Shown in pieces: positions 14,955-15,080 of a stretch of DNA of 15,080 bases. Below the pieces are notes generated by a model that worked only from the letters and a program-made list of their open reading frames with translations, was not told where the DNA came from and did no database searches. Numbering within the stretch: position 1 is the first letter of the stretch; each line of letters begins with the position of its first letter. Position numbers and translations under genes: made by a program. The stretch comes from Kiritimatiellia bacterium (GTDB lineage: Bacteria; Verrucomicrobiota; Kiritimatiellia; RFP12; UBA1067), in the NCBI GenBank assembly GCA_017965685.1, contig JAGCPM010000217.1, positions 1 to 15,080 of the forward strand, in the 5' to 3' direction.

Positions 14955-14984
14955 AGTATACCAAAATCTTTCTTTCTCCGTCAA
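14955..14984 (-). promoter_or_regulatory. Candidate strong promoter upstream of the structured region and repeat protein
   Basis: TTGACG (14979-14984), an 18-bp A+G-rich spacer and TATACT (14955-14960) on the minus strand are close to the sigma70 consensus. The predicted start near 14948 coincides with the base of the first hairpin (14920-14949). The -10 sits in a quasi-palindrome, TTAGTATACCAA on the plus strand. Confidence 0.65.
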
Positions 14985-15054
14985 CTACGAAATCTGCGAA
15001 TTTTCGGCTGAGATTGCTTTCGCTTCTAGGAGTCTCGGAGTTCTGGAGGCACTC

Positions 15055-15075
15055 AAAAAACGGGGAGTGTCCCCC
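15055..15075 (-). terminator. Intrinsic terminator of a gene beyond the right edge
   Basis: On the minus strand GGGGA (15070-15074), loop CAC, TCCCC (15062-15066), then G and TTTTTT (15055-15060) form a textbook stem plus T-run. It implies a minus-strand gene ending just outside the window. The ~70 bp between it and the promoter at 14984 shows no other feature. Confidence 0.7.
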
Positions 15076-15080
15076 TTTCG

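Noticed and set aside
14694..15011. Short open frames across the hairpin-rich upstream region
   Set aside because: They run over inverted repeats, lack ribosome sites, are on the plus strand while all neighbours are on the minus strand, and show no domain.

Overview
The window looks like a chromosomal segment of a Gram-negative-type bacterium of the PVC group. A gut Kiritimatiellota/Verrucomicrobiota or Lentisphaerota relative is my best guess. The reasons are an RNase HIII with the TBP-like N-terminal domain, an ExbB/ExbD/TonB-type envelope motor, a mraZ-rsmH-ftsL-ftsI division cluster, and a very large secreted leucine-rich-repeat protein with InlB-type repeats of the sort abundant in gut PVC bacteria. 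The taxonomic call is inference. No rRNA, tRNA, CRISPR array, transposase or phage gene is visible. Every gene I can support lies on the minus strand, so the window is transcribed from right to left.

Right edge to 14496: an intrinsic terminator (15055-15075) ends an unseen gene beyond the window. It is followed by a strong promoter (14955-14984) and about 450 bp with no convincing gene but many hairpins (14564-14949). This is either a long structured 5' leader of the repeat protein or a separate non-coding RNA. Next comes the 1638-aa secreted repeat protein (9579-14495), which is visibly richer in A+T than everything to its left. Downstream of it is a second hairpin- and repeat-rich non-coding stretch (9379-9578) and a likely intrinsic terminator (9314-9340).

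From 9282 to 5551 lies a shortened division/cell-wall (dcw) cluster: mraZ, rsmH, an ftsL-like gene and ftsI. It is led by a promoter whose -10 is interleaved with three 10-bp-spaced GTGT repeats, a candidate MraZ autoregulatory operator, and mraZ appears to be almost leaderless. The cluster stops after ftsI; murE, mraY and the rest are absent here.

A second promoter (5501-5530) begins a compact six-gene operon: galM (aldose 1-epimerase), rnhC (RNase HIII), exbB, exbD, a tonB/tolA-like transducer, and a BatD-like membrane protein cut by the left edge. Four of the five junctions are 1-4 bp start/stop overlaps and the galM-rnhC junction overlaps by 14 bp, so expression is probably translationally coupled. 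ExbB, ExbD and the TonB-like protein would form a proton-driven inner-membrane motor. The BatD-like protein is a probable periplasm-facing partner, while galM and rnhC have no obvious functional tie to it.
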